Assembly: GCA_021204025.1 (NCBI GenBank)
Contig: JAJQAC010000071.1
Span: forward strand, 1 to 47,563
From: Clostridiales bacterium
Lineage (GTDB): Bacteria; Bacillota; Clostridia; Lachnospirales; Lachnospiraceae
Direction of reading: 5' to 3'
DNA length: 47,563 nucleotides
A program made the translations under genes and the position numbers. Below, piece after piece: positions 25,788 to 34,066 of the stretch (position 1 is the stretch's first letter; every line of letters begins with the position of its first letter). Below the pieces are notes generated by a model. It made no database searches. It was not told where the DNA came from and saw only the letters and a list, made by a program, of their open reading frames with translations.

Positions 25788-27509
25788 ATGAAACGACTGA
25801 CTAACTTTTTAAAAGGCACACGCGGCCTCTTCGAAGATCTATTCGACGACAGCTTTCAAAACGACGATGTTGAGAATGATGATTTCGAATATGACGACCC
25901 GGAGCCGTTCTACGAGGATGAGCCCATCTTCTTTCCCCCGGAGCGCAGAAACAATCTGACGCCAAAGGAATACCGCCATATGCGGGAACTGGCTTTCCAG
26001 ACACCGTTTAACCGTAACAATGACGCGAAGATCTTTTACCTGCAGGCCAGATACATGGAACAATTTGAGGATGACTGCCCTTATAACGGCGAAGTCCTTC
26101 ATTATTATCCCACTTACCAGGATCTGTCCACGGCCGAACTCCGGGGATATTTTACATGGCGCACCCGGCTGCGCCATGGACGTCTCGAGAAGACCTCTCT
26201 GTCCTATGCCTATCTCTATATCTATGAACTTTTGCATCAGATTGGCGTAAAAGACAAAGAAGAAGGGCTGAGAAAATTCATCTCGTTTTACGAACAGTAC
26301 GGTGCTCTGGACTCCCAGATCCAGCGCCATGCCGGACAATGGATCGTTGATTATGCCATCTATTATAATCTGCCGCCGGAACGTGTCCGGGCTTACACAA
26401 ATGCGGACTTTGACGAGGCTATGGACGCCATGCGGCACTGCGACACCGTCAGCAATGAGGTGCTGTTTCCGGCAATCATGCGGCTCTCTTCGTATCGCCT
26501 GGACAAGTCCCGGGCATATAAGCTGCATCCGGCAGAACTGGTACAGGTCATCTGTGAAGCCTACCGCAAACTGAACGCCCGTTACACAAAGCGCTACCAG
26601 CGTCCCTACACGGAAAAACTTTACGGGCGCAAGGTAAAGACCTGGTACCGCCCTTTCCGTTCAGCGGTATTTTTCGATCCTGCTCACCGGAGCATCTATG
26701 AATATTGGCTCAGTCCCATGCAATGTTACCGGTGTGAACAGAATCAATGGAGCATGGAGCGCGCCTATCTCTCTCCGCAGCGAAACCGGGATCTCGGCGT
26801 CTTTGTCCGCGCGGCTGACCGGCTGGTAAGAGAATCTTACAGCATACGTCCGGCTCTCAAAGCCGGCAATGAAACCAAAACCATGATACGGTTCATCGAG
26901 GAGACCATAGAGACGCAGAAAAAAGCAGCCGTACCGGTAATCAAATTCGATCTGCGCCAGCTGAACCGGATCCGCAAAAGTTCAGAAATCATTGGCAGGA
27001 AGCTGATGACAGAAGAAGAACGTGATCCGGACCCAATTCCGTCCCGGACGGCGACAGATGCCACAGCACCTCCCGCCGGCCGGCAGAAGATCCCGGTTGC
27101 TGATTCTGCCGTTCCCGCGCACCTGATAACCGGAACCGGAGGTTCGTTGACTGGCTCCCTATCTCCAGCTAACGCGGCTCTGACTCCCCGAACTCAGCAT
27201 CCCGATCCGCCCACCAGTTTAACCGGGTCGGTGAAGCCCCCTCTTAACTCCACGGTTTCGCCAGTCGAATCTGCTTCCGGCAACTGCCCTCTCTCCGGTG
27301 ATGAACTGCGTTTCATGCAGATCCTTCTATACGGCGGAGACCTGCCGGATTTTCTGTCGGAAAAACACCTCATGGCCTCCGTACTGGCCGAGACTGTCAA
27401 CGAGCGGCTCTATGATGAATTTGCCGATACCGTGATCGAATTTAACGAAAATACACCTGTAATCGTAGAAGATTACCGGGACGACCTGAAAGGAATGATA
27501 CCAAGTTGA
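25788..27509 (+). CDS. TerB_N/TerB_C domain protein
   Basis: About 573 aa from the ATG at 25788. A TTG at 25740 extends the frame, but it lies almost at the expected transcript start. Neither start has a strong ribosome site. An acidic N-terminus (DDSFQNDDVENDDFEYDD) precedes a TerB_N domain recognised by LSTAELRGYFTWRTRLRHG and TSLSYAYLYIYELLHQIG. After a Pro/Ser/Thr-rich linker of about 90 residues comes a TerB_C-type end (LSGDELRFMQILLYG, VNERLYDEFADTVIEF, VIVEDYRDDLKGMI). Such proteins occur with ATPases and helicases in stress or DNA-processing gene sets. The stop overlaps the next start by 4 nt (TTGA). Confidence 0.85.
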   Translation: MKRLTNFLKGTRGLFEDLFDDSFQNDDVENDDFEYDDPEPFYEDEPIFFPPERRNNLTPKEYRHMRELAFQTPFNRNNDAKIFYLQARYMEQFEDDCPYNGEVLHYYPTYQDLSTAELRGYFTWRTRLRHGRLEKTSLSYAYLYIYELLHQIGVKDKEEGLRKFISFYEQYGALDSQIQRHAGQWIVDYAIYYNLPPERVRAYTNADFDEAMDAMRHCDTVSNEVLFPAIMRLSSYRLDKSRAYKLHPAELVQVICEAYRKLNARYTKRYQRPYTEKLYGRKVKTWYRPFRSAVFFDPAHRSIYEYWLSPMQCYRCEQNQWSMERAYLSPQRNRDLGVFVRAADRLVRESYSIRPALKAGNETKTMIRFIEETIETQKKAAVPVIKFDLRQLNRIRKSSEIIGRKLMTEEERDPDPIPSRTATDATAPPAGRQKIPVADSAVPAHLITGTGGSLTGSLSPANAALTPRTQHPDPPTSLTGSVKPPLNSTVSPVESASGNCPLSGDELRFMQILLYGGDLPDFLSEKHLMASVLAETVNERLYDEFADTVIEFNENTPVIVEDYRDDLKGMIPS

Positions 27510-28828
27510 AGATACCAAAACGCATCGCCGCTACTCTCATCAATGCCCTGAAGGGCGGTGTTGTACCCCGCATCGGACTACCTTATATCACAGTTGGACG
27601 GGAACAGGAGATCAATGCCCTGCTCCATGACGTGGAAATCATTGCCGACGGCGGAGCGGCATTTCGCTTCATCTCCGGCAAATACGGCAGCGGCAAGAGT
27701 TTCCTGCTGCAGACCATCCGCAACTATGTCATGGACAAAAATTTCGTGGTCGTGGACGCCGATCTGTCCCCGGAACGCCGTCTCCAGGGCACAAGAGGCC
27801 AGGGTCTGGCAACTTATAAAGAACTGATCCGCAACATGTCCACCAAAACCCGCCCCGAAGGCGGCGCTCTGCCTTTGGTCCTGGATAAATGGATCAGCGG
27901 TATCCAGAGTGCGGTGGCAATGGACACAGGACTGTCCTTTGACGATCCGGAGTTTAGCCGGCTCGTACAACAGAAAATTTTTACCGTCATCAATGATCTG
28001 AGCGGAATGGTACACGGCTTTGACTTTGCCAGACTGCTGACCCTCTATTATCAGGCGTATTTCAATAATGACGAGACAATCAAGGCCAAAATCATCCGCT
28101 GGTTCCGCGGAGAATATCTGACGAAGACCGAAGCCCGTCAGGATCTGGGCGTTAATGTCATCATCACCGACGATGACTGGTACGAATACATCAAGATATT
28201 CGCGGCTTTTTTGAAAAACGCGGGCTATGCCGGTATGCTGGTACTCATTGACGAACTGGTTAATATCTATAAGATTCCCAACAGCATTACCCGACAATAT
28301 AACTACGAAAAGATCCTTACCATGTACAATGATACTCTGCAGGGCAAAGCCAGTCATCTGGGTATCATTCTCTGTGGGACGCCCCAGTGTATCGAGGATA
28401 CCCGCAGAGGTATTTACAGCTATGAAGCTCTGCGCTCCCGGCTGGCAGAAGGACGTTTTGCCCGCGAAGATACCCGCGATCTGCTGGCTCCCATCATTAA
28501 ACTGGCTCCCCTGACCAACGAAGAAATGCTGATTCTGGTAGAAAAGCTGGCAGATATCCACGCCCAGCTCTTTGCTTATGAACGTCGCCTGACTCAGGAC
28601 GACCTGATCACCTTTATCCGCATCGAATACAGCCGTGTGGGTGCCAACTCCCATATCACCCCCAGAGAGATTATCCGGGACTTTATTGAGCTGATGGACA
28701 TCCTGTTTCAAAATCCACAACTCGACGTAACTTCCCTTATGAGCTCCGAAGATTTTTCCTATGCCAAAACTCCTCTGGAAGAACAGGAAGCAGATAATCT
28801 CGGAGAATACGCGGAATTTACACTATAA
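27506..28828 (+). CDS. BrxD-type (DUF2791) AAA ATPase
   Basis: A 440 aa P-loop ATPase of the BrxC/BrxD family (DUF2791). Visible motifs are YITVGREQEI near the start, Walker A ISGKYGSGKS (residues 56-65), the family segment FVVVDADLSPERRLQG, Walker B MLVLIDELVNIY (about 243-254), and GIILCGTPQCIEDTRRGIYSYEALRSRL. It starts at TTG 27506 overlapping the TerB gene stop, so translation is coupled. In type 2 BREX loci, BrxD is paired with the helicase BrxHI, and here too a helicase follows. No PglX, PglZ or methyltransferase is nearby, so it is not a BREX locus. Confidence 0.88.
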   Translation: MKIPKRIAATLINALKGGVVPRIGLPYITVGREQEINALLHDVEIIADGGAAFRFISGKYGSGKSFLLQTIRNYVMDKNFVVVDADLSPERRLQGTRGQGLATYKELIRNMSTKTRPEGGALPLVLDKWISGIQSAVAMDTGLSFDDPEFSRLVQQKIFTVINDLSGMVHGFDFARLLTLYYQAYFNNDETIKAKIIRWFRGEYLTKTEARQDLGVNVIITDDDWYEYIKIFAAFLKNAGYAGMLVLIDELVNIYKIPNSITRQYNYEKILTMYNDTLQGKASHLGIILCGTPQCIEDTRRGIYSYEALRSRLAEGRFAREDTRDLLAPIIKLAPLTNEEMLILVEKLADIHAQLFAYERRLTQDDLITFIRIEYSRVGANSHITPREIIRDFIELMDILFQNPQLDVTSLMSSEDFSYAKTPLEEQEADNLGEYAEFTL

Positions 28829-28830
28829 AT

Positions 28831-28872
28831 GCAGGAAACGTCATATATCTTTTCCTTATGATGTTTCCTGCA
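28831..28872 (+). promoter_or_regulatory. Intra-operon hairpin between ATPase and helicase genes
   Basis: TGCAGGAAACGTCATA pairs with TATGATGTTTCCTGCA (one G-U pair) in the 68 bp gap. There is no U-tract, and the AAGGAGAT site for the helicase follows directly. Possible roles are mRNA processing or setting helicase dose. Confidence 0.65.
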
Positions 28873-28896
28873 ACGATATAAGGAGATCGAAAATCT

Positions 28897-31275
28897 GTGA
28901 ATACCTTTCACCGCTATGCGCCTTTTATCCAGGACTATATCTACCAGAACGGCTGGGAATCGCTGCGGGCCGTCCAGGCCGCTGCTGCGGATGTGATTTT
29001 CAATACAGATCAGAATCTGCTGCTCACCGCTTCCACTGCCTCCGGCAAGACGGAAGCCGCCTTTTTCCCCATCCTCACTCTGTTTACCGAAGATATGCCT
29101 TCTTCTGTAGGCGCAATCTACATCGGTCCGTTAAAGGCTCTGATCAATGACCAGTTTGCCCGCCTCTACGATCTCTGCAAAGAAGCGGACATCCCTGTCT
29201 GGCACTGGCACGGAGATGTATCACAATCGCATAAAAATAAAATGATGAAGCACCCCTCCGGCATCCTGCAGATCACTCCGGAGAGCCTGGAAGCCATGCT
29301 CCTGCACCGACATTCCGCCATCGCGAGGCTCTTTGGCGATCTGCGGTTCATCGTCATCGATGAGGTACATTCTCTCATGCGCGGGGACAGGGGCGGACAG
29401 ACCCTCTGCCTGATCGAGCGCCTGTGCCGTCTGGCAAATGTCAATCCTCGCCGCATCGGTCTCTCTGCCACCCTCGGCGACCCCAGAGACGCGGGGGCCT
29501 TTCTCTCCGCGGGAACCGGGCGACAGACTATCGTCCCAAAGCTGCCGCAGGGCGGGATGAAATGGCGGCTCTCGATGGAACATTTTTATACCTTTCCGCC
29601 GACCAATCCCGGTGCCCCTACCCGCATCCATGGGCAGGTTCCGCCGGAAACCGTACCGGCATCCGATACTCAGACTGCTGAGAATAATCTGTATGGAGAA
29701 GATACCCAGACTGCAAAAATATCTCATGCCCCATCTTCCAGGGATATTTCCCGGGAAGAGGCCGATGATGCCCTGTCGCCCAGGACGGACATCGCCCCGA
29801 AGGAAGCCGACTCCGGCATCGGATACATCTTTGAACACACCAGAGGAAAGAAATGCCTCATCTTCGTCAATTCCAGAGAAGAATGCGAAGCAGTCACCAC
29901 CACGCTGCGCCAATACTGCGAAGCAAAGAACGAACCAGACCGTTTCCTCATCCATCACGGCAATCTGTCCCAGTCCTACCGGGAGACCGCCGAGGCGGTG
30001 ATGAAAGACGAAGAACAGTTCCAGACCACGGTTACAACCGCCACATTGGAACTGGGCATTGATATCGGCCGACTGGAGCGCGCCTTTCAGATCGACGCGC
30101 CGTTTACCGTGTCCTCTTTCCTCCAGCGCATGGGGCGTACCGGGCGCCGGGATCTGCCACCGGAGATGTGGTTTGTCATGCGGGAAGAACCGCCCGAAGC
30201 GCGGGCTCTGCTGCCGGTCACCATCCCGTGGAAACTGATCCAGGGGATCGCTCTGGTGCAGCTCTATCTCGAAGAACGCTGGGTAGAACCGCCGAAACTT
30301 GACGCTTTACCCTATAGTCTGCTCTATCACCAGACGATGAGCACACTCGCTTCCGGCGGCGAGATGACACCGGCACAGCTGGCCGCCCGGATCCTGACCC
30401 TGCGATACTTCCGGAATGTCTCCCAGGAAGATTTCCGGATCCTCCTGCGCCATCTGTTAAAAACCGATCATATCCAGCAGACCGAAGGCGGCGGTCTCAT
30501 CGTAGGTCTTGCCGGGGAACGGATTGTCAATAATTTTAAATTTTATGCCGTATTTCAGGAAAACGAAGAATACACGGTACGTGCCGGCTCCGAAGAACTC
30601 GGAACCATCGTCAAACCACCGCCAGCCGGGGAAAAGATCGCCATCGCCGGTCATGTCTGGTTAGTCAACGAGGTCGATCATAAACGCCATCTCGTCTACT
30701 GCGAGTTGGTCAAGGGCAAAGTACCCGCCTACTTTGGTGAGGTCGCGGGCGATATCAATACGAAAATTCTTGAGCGGATGCAGAAAGTTCTCTGCGAGGA
30801 GAAATCCTACCCTTATCTGATGAAAAATGCCGTCACCAGACTGGCGACGGCCCGGACCTCCGCCAGGAACTCCGACCTCGTTCACAAACCTCTGGTCTGT
30901 CTGGGCGGCAATATGTACTGCCTCTTCCCCTGGCTTGGCACCTATGCGTTTCTCGCGTTAGAACGTTTTCTCAAGATCCACTGCGGCAAACGTCTGGGAC
31001 TGAAAGGACTCGACCCATCCCGGCCCTATTTTATCCAGTTTGTCATGACTGTTTCCGAACGGGAATTCTGGAAGATTCTCCGGGAAGACCTGGCACAACC
31101 GATCGATCCGATGAGCCTGGTCTACCCACGGGAAGTGCCCATCTTTGACAAATACGATGAATATCTGCCGGAAGAGCTGGTCAAAAAAGGGTTCGCCTGC
31201 GGAGTGCTGGGGATCGATGAGATGAAGGAGAAAATGCGGAAGATGTGCGATGTTCAGATCCGATGCTTTTCCTAG
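28897..31275 (+). CDS. Lhr/BrxHI-like DEAD/DEAH-box helicase
   Basis: A 792 aa SF2 helicase starting at GTG 28897 with AAGGAGAT 9 nt upstream. Motifs: TASTASGKTEAAFFPIL (I, about 44-60), IGPLKALINDQ (Ia), VIDEVHSL (II, about 151-158), GLSATLGD (III), IFVNSREECE (IV), TATLELGIDIG (V) and QRMGRTGRRD (VI, about 409-418). A poorly conserved, polar insert of about 70 residues lies between the two RecA domains, and a long C-terminal region follows. Architecture and the BrxD-type neighbour suggest a BrxHI-like role acting on DNA. Its end is 8 bp from the convergent TRIC gene. Confidence 0.88.
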   Translation: MNTFHRYAPFIQDYIYQNGWESLRAVQAAAADVIFNTDQNLLLTASTASGKTEAAFFPILTLFTEDMPSSVGAIYIGPLKALINDQFARLYDLCKEADIPVWHWHGDVSQSHKNKMMKHPSGILQITPESLEAMLLHRHSAIARLFGDLRFIVIDEVHSLMRGDRGGQTLCLIERLCRLANVNPRRIGLSATLGDPRDAGAFLSAGTGRQTIVPKLPQGGMKWRLSMEHFYTFPPTNPGAPTRIHGQVPPETVPASDTQTAENNLYGEDTQTAKISHAPSSRDISREEADDALSPRTDIAPKEADSGIGYIFEHTRGKKCLIFVNSREECEAVTTTLRQYCEAKNEPDRFLIHHGNLSQSYRETAEAVMKDEEQFQTTVTTATLELGIDIGRLERAFQIDAPFTVSSFLQRMGRTGRRDLPPEMWFVMREEPPEARALLPVTIPWKLIQGIALVQLYLEERWVEPPKLDALPYSLLYHQTMSTLASGGEMTPAQLAARILTLRYFRNVSQEDFRILLRHLLKTDHIQQTEGGGLIVGLAGERIVNNFKFYAVFQENEEYTVRAGSEELGTIVKPPPAGEKIAIAGHVWLVNEVDHKRHLVYCELVKGKVPAYFGEVAGDINTKILERMQKVLCEEKSYPYLMKNAVTRLATARTSARNSDLVHKPLVCLGGNMYCLFPWLGTYAFLALERFLKIHCGKRLGLKGLDPSRPYFIQFVMTVSEREFWKILREDLAQPIDPMSLVYPREVPIFDKYDEYLPEELVKKGFACGVLGIDEMKEKMRKMCDVQIRCFS

Positions 31276-31283
31276 CTTCCCGT

Positions 31284-31928
31284 TTATTCTTTCATCCGCG
31301 GCAGATTCCAGTGATAATGTCTCGCCAGCACCCGGATCACGATCACCACAACCGGAGAAACCGCCAGCGCCGTCATCTCACTAATATTGCGGTATAGCAG
31401 CACATAGCACAGCGCCCCTGCAATCGACGCGCAGGCGTAGATGTGACGTACCAGGATATACGGCGGATCCTGCGCCATCATGTCGCGCAGCAGACCGCCG
31501 CCTACCCCGGTCAGCGTGCCCAGAAATACGAGCAGAAAGGTCTTATCCGCATAACCGCTGCTGATCCCGGTCGTGACGCCCACCACCGTAAACGCGCCCA
31601 GACCAATGGAATCCATGACGAACATGACCTGATCATACACCAGGCGCCGATCTCCCTGCCACATATCTCTTTTGATATACAAGATACAAAACAATGCCAG
31701 TGCGGCGGCAGCTGCGATCAACGTATAAACCGGATTGGTCAGCGCCTTTGGCACGGTACCCAGGATCACATCGCGGGTCATGCCGCCTCCCACTGCGGTC
31801 ACCACTCCCAGCACACAGATCCCAAACAGATCCATGCCTTTATGTATACCAACCATCGCGCCGGAGGCTGAAAACGCGATCGTCCCCATAATTTCCATGA
31901 TAAAGATAACTGTATTCGTATATTGCAT
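31284..31928 (-). CDS. TRIC/UPF0126 family membrane protein
   Basis: A 214 aa, seven-helix membrane protein of the UPF0126/trimeric intracellular cation channel family, built from two repeats. Each repeat has the glycine-rich motif: AVGGGMTRDVILG and GVGGGLLRDMMAQ, with AFSASGAMVGIHKGMDLFGI at the front. Bacterial members are cation channels or glycine-linked transporters; the substrate cannot be told here. It is monocistronic with its own promoter (TTGCAT at 32073-32078 and TATAGT at 32051-32056, minus strand, 16 bp spacer). Confidence 0.88.
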   Translation of the reverse strand: MQYTNTVIFIMEIMGTIAFSASGAMVGIHKGMDLFGICVLGVVTAVGGGMTRDVILGTVPKALTNPVYTLIAAAAALALFCILYIKRDMWQGDRRLVYDQVMFVMDSIGLGAFTVVGVTTGISSGYADKTFLLVFLGTLTGVGGGLLRDMMAQDPPYILVRHIYACASIAGALCYVLLYRNISEMTALAVSPVVVIVIRVLARHYHWNLPRMKE

Positions 31929-32188
31929 GGATATTCTTCTCTTTCCATAAATAATTTATCCCAAGACTGACAGACAGAAAATTCATTCTGCGATAAACAT
32001 TAAAAATCCGCCAGAAATATTTCAGACAAACCTGTTTTGTTTTCTCTCTCACTATACTCTCCTTTCCCATTTATGCAAGCATTTTTCACTTTCAATTATT
32101 TCTGAATTATCACGAAACATAACCCAAAGTAAACAACATTTTGGCAAGTGAAACATGTTCTGACATAAAAATATACAACGTGATATAA
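31929..32188 (-). promoter_or_regulatory. AT-rich gap with TRIC promoter
   Basis: On the minus strand TTGCAT (32078-32073) and TATAGT (32056-32051) lie 16 bp apart, about 120 bp before the TRIC gene start. I see no gene and no clear terminator for the upstream dehydrogenase gene. Confidence 0.5.
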
Positions 32189-33166
32189 TTAAAGCAGCGT
32201 CTGATAAGTACCCGATCCAATCACCGAGCAGATCCCCTCTACCCCGCACTGAACCATACGAAAGACTGCCGCGTCTGTATAGAAAGCCATATGCTGCGTC
32301 ATAACAACATTGGGAAACTGGCGCAGGTATGCCATGGAACGGTTGCTGATAATGTCATCACGGCGGTTCTGATGATAAATGCCTTCCTCATACTCAAAAC
32401 AGTCAAGTCCCAGACCGCCGATCTTCTTCTGTTCGATTCCCTCAATTAAATCTTCGCTATCCATCAGCGCACCACGCGCGCAGTTGATCAAAATCACTCC
32501 ATCTTTCATCCGGGCAATCGTATCACGATTTATAATATGTCGTGTCTCATCATTCAGATTCAGATGGACGGTAATAATGTCACTTTCCCGGTAAAGCATA
32601 TCAATATCCGTATAGGTAAGCCACTGCCCCGCTTTCCCCTGATGACGGTCATAACCCAGGATGCGACAGCCGAACCCAGAAAGATTTTCAGCGACCTGTG
32701 TTCCGATCCGTCCTGTCCCCAAAATTCCCACAGTCAGATTTCTCATTTCCCGTCCATAAAGCCCCTGAAGGGAATAGTCATTGACCTGTATACGCCACAA
32801 AGCCGCTTTATAATGCCGGATACACAAAAGCATCATCATAACTGTATATTCCGCCACACCATTGGGATCATAACAGGCATTGCACACGGGCAAACCGATT
32901 TTCTTCGCATAAGCCACATCAATATGATCATATCCGATGGTACGGGTAGTAAGGCATTGGACGCCCAGACGTTTATACTCATCTAAAAGCGCTGCATCGA
33001 TCTTTCCCTGCCCCAACATGGTGATTCCCGCACATCCGGCAGCCATAAAAGCATTTTCCATGGTCGGCACCTGATCCGTAAGAACCAGTTCCACCTGTAA
33101 CATTTCCGCACATCGCTGAAAATGATTTCTCTCATCCTCTCTGACTTCATAGGCCAGTATCTTCAT
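32189..33166 (-). CDS. D-2-hydroxyacid dehydrogenase (D-lactate dehydrogenase/VanH-like)
   Basis: About 325 aa from the ATG at 33166, chosen because GGAG lies 7 nt upstream; the frame stays open to 33205. NAD-binding motif GILGTGRIGTQV follows the N-terminal substrate domain. Catalytic Arg (NCARGALMD), Glu (DCFEYEEG) and His (TQHMAFYT) are all present. TRTIGYDHID and the HMAFYT end are typical of D-lactate dehydrogenases and VanH. It probably interconverts pyruvate and D-lactate. No vanA-like ligase is adjacent, so a resistance role is not supported. It is divergent from a Crp/Fnr gene. Confidence 0.88.
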   Translation of the reverse strand: MKILAYEVREDERNHFQRCAEMLQVELVLTDQVPTMENAFMAAGCAGITMLGQGKIDAALLDEYKRLGVQCLTTRTIGYDHIDVAYAKKIGLPVCNACYDPNGVAEYTVMMMLLCIRHYKAALWRIQVNDYSLQGLYGREMRNLTVGILGTGRIGTQVAENLSGFGCRILGYDRHQGKAGQWLTYTDIDMLYRESDIITVHLNLNDETRHIINRDTIARMKDGVILINCARGALMDSEDLIEGIEQKKIGGLGLDCFEYEEGIYHQNRRDDIISNRSMAYLRQFPNVVMTQHMAFYTDAAVFRMVQCGVEGICSVIGSGTYQTLL

Positions 33167-33283
33167 AATAATCTCCATTCCGCCGCCCTTCAGTTGACGG
33201 CACAAATAGTGATAAAAGAACTATCTTTCACACTAATACCTCCAGAAACAGACTTCTTGCATTATACCCCCACTTATGCTATC

Positions 33284-33309
33284 TTAAATGTAATCCAGAT
33301 GACATTTAA
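33284..33309. promoter_or_regulatory. 26-bp palindrome upstream of Crp/Fnr gene
   Basis: TTAAATGT (33284-33291) and ACATTTAA (33302-33309) are exact inverted arms, with further symmetry (AT...AT) in the 10-nt centre. It sits just before the ribosome site of the regulator and in the divergent gap to the dehydrogenase. Size and symmetry fit a Crp/Fnr dimer, suggesting autoregulation. Confidence 0.6.
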
Positions 33310-33322
33310 AGGAAAAATCGCA

Positions 33323-34015
33323 ATGGAAATCAAGTTTTCAGCTGAAGAAATGAAACAACTCGCACAGGCAGGACATCTGCGTCACTTTGCGCGAAATGAA
33401 TTTATCTATCTGGAAGGAGATGCGGCCAACACACTCTGTATCATCCAAAGCGGTCGCGTACGTGTGATGCTCAGCACTCCGGAAGGAGAAGAACTGACCC
33501 TTGAAATTATTGAAAAAGGCCGGATTTTTGGCGAATCTTCTTTTTTAAGTAAAAGCCTGCGTCCAACTACCGTCTCAGCGGTAACAGACGTAGGTCTAAT
33601 CTGCTGCAGCATCACCCAGCTGATTCCCTGTCTGTGCCAGCACCCGGATCTGCTGATCAAGATTCTGCAACATTGCTCGGAAACGATGAATCACCTGTCT
33701 TATTCGCTTCATTCCTTCCGCTTTATGAACCGCTATCAGCGGGTCGCTTCTTTTCTTCTGACAGAAACACAGGCAGACAACCCGGATAAGGAGATTACCG
33801 GACAATGCCTGCCCTACTCCCATGAGGAAATCGCCATGTGTCTGGGACTGGCCCGGCCGACAGTCAGCTTGGTATTAAAAGAATTGGAACACAAGGGCTG
33901 GATCAAATGCGCATACCGGAAAATCTATGTTCTGGACAGAGAATCCCTGGCAAATGGTTCCCTCCCGGTCCTTGCCAAATCGACTCCCGATTGGTACAAT
34001 AATGACGGACAATAA
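33323..34015 (+). CDS. Crp/Fnr family transcriptional regulator
   Basis: A 230 aa regulator from the ATG at 33323 (AAAGGA upstream). The frame is open to 33122 but that would run through the palindrome and into the divergent gene. An N-terminal cyclic-nucleotide-binding-like barrel (FIYLEGDAANTLCIIQSGRVRV, GRIFGESSFL) is followed by a winged HTH (LPYSHEEIAMCLGLARPTVSLVLKELEHKGWI). The cluster of N-terminal cysteines typical of oxygen-sensing Fnr is absent, so the signal is unknown. Likely targets are itself, the divergent dehydrogenase and perhaps the hydrolase downstream. Confidence 0.88.
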   Translation: MEIKFSAEEMKQLAQAGHLRHFARNEFIYLEGDAANTLCIIQSGRVRVMLSTPEGEELTLEIIEKGRIFGESSFLSKSLRPTTVSAVTDVGLICCSITQLIPCLCQHPDLLIKILQHCSETMNHLSYSLHSFRFMNRYQRVASFLLTETQADNPDKEITGQCLPYSHEEIAMCLGLARPTVSLVLKELEHKGWIKCAYRKIYVLDRESLANGSLPVLAKSTPDWYNNDGQ

Positions 34016-34016
34016 C

Positions 34017-34043
34017 TTCAGAACCGTATCGATTGGTTCTGAA
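34017..34043. repeat. Hairpin between Crp/Fnr and hydrolase genes
   Basis: TTCAGAACC pairs with GGTTCTGAA around an 9-nt loop. On the plus strand it is followed by A8 rather than U, so it is not a typical terminator; the hydrolase ribosome site lies directly after. Confidence 0.55.
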
Positions 34044-34066
34044 AAAAAACAGGAGGCTTAACAACT

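Noticed and set aside
27578-28720. 380-codon minus-strand frame opposite the BrxD-type ATPase gene
   Set aside because: It has no motifs and no operon context. The plus-strand frame carries Walker A and B and is translationally coupled to its neighbour.
27506-31275. Considered calling this a BREX system
   Set aside because: Only BrxD-like and BrxHI-like genes are present. PglX, PglZ, BrxC/PglY and PglW are all absent, and a TerB protein takes their place.
32189-33166. Considered vancomycin-resistance vanH
   Set aside because: No D-Ala-D-Lac ligase, VanX or VanRS genes are nearby. A general D-lactate or D-2-hydroxyacid dehydrogenase is the safer reading.
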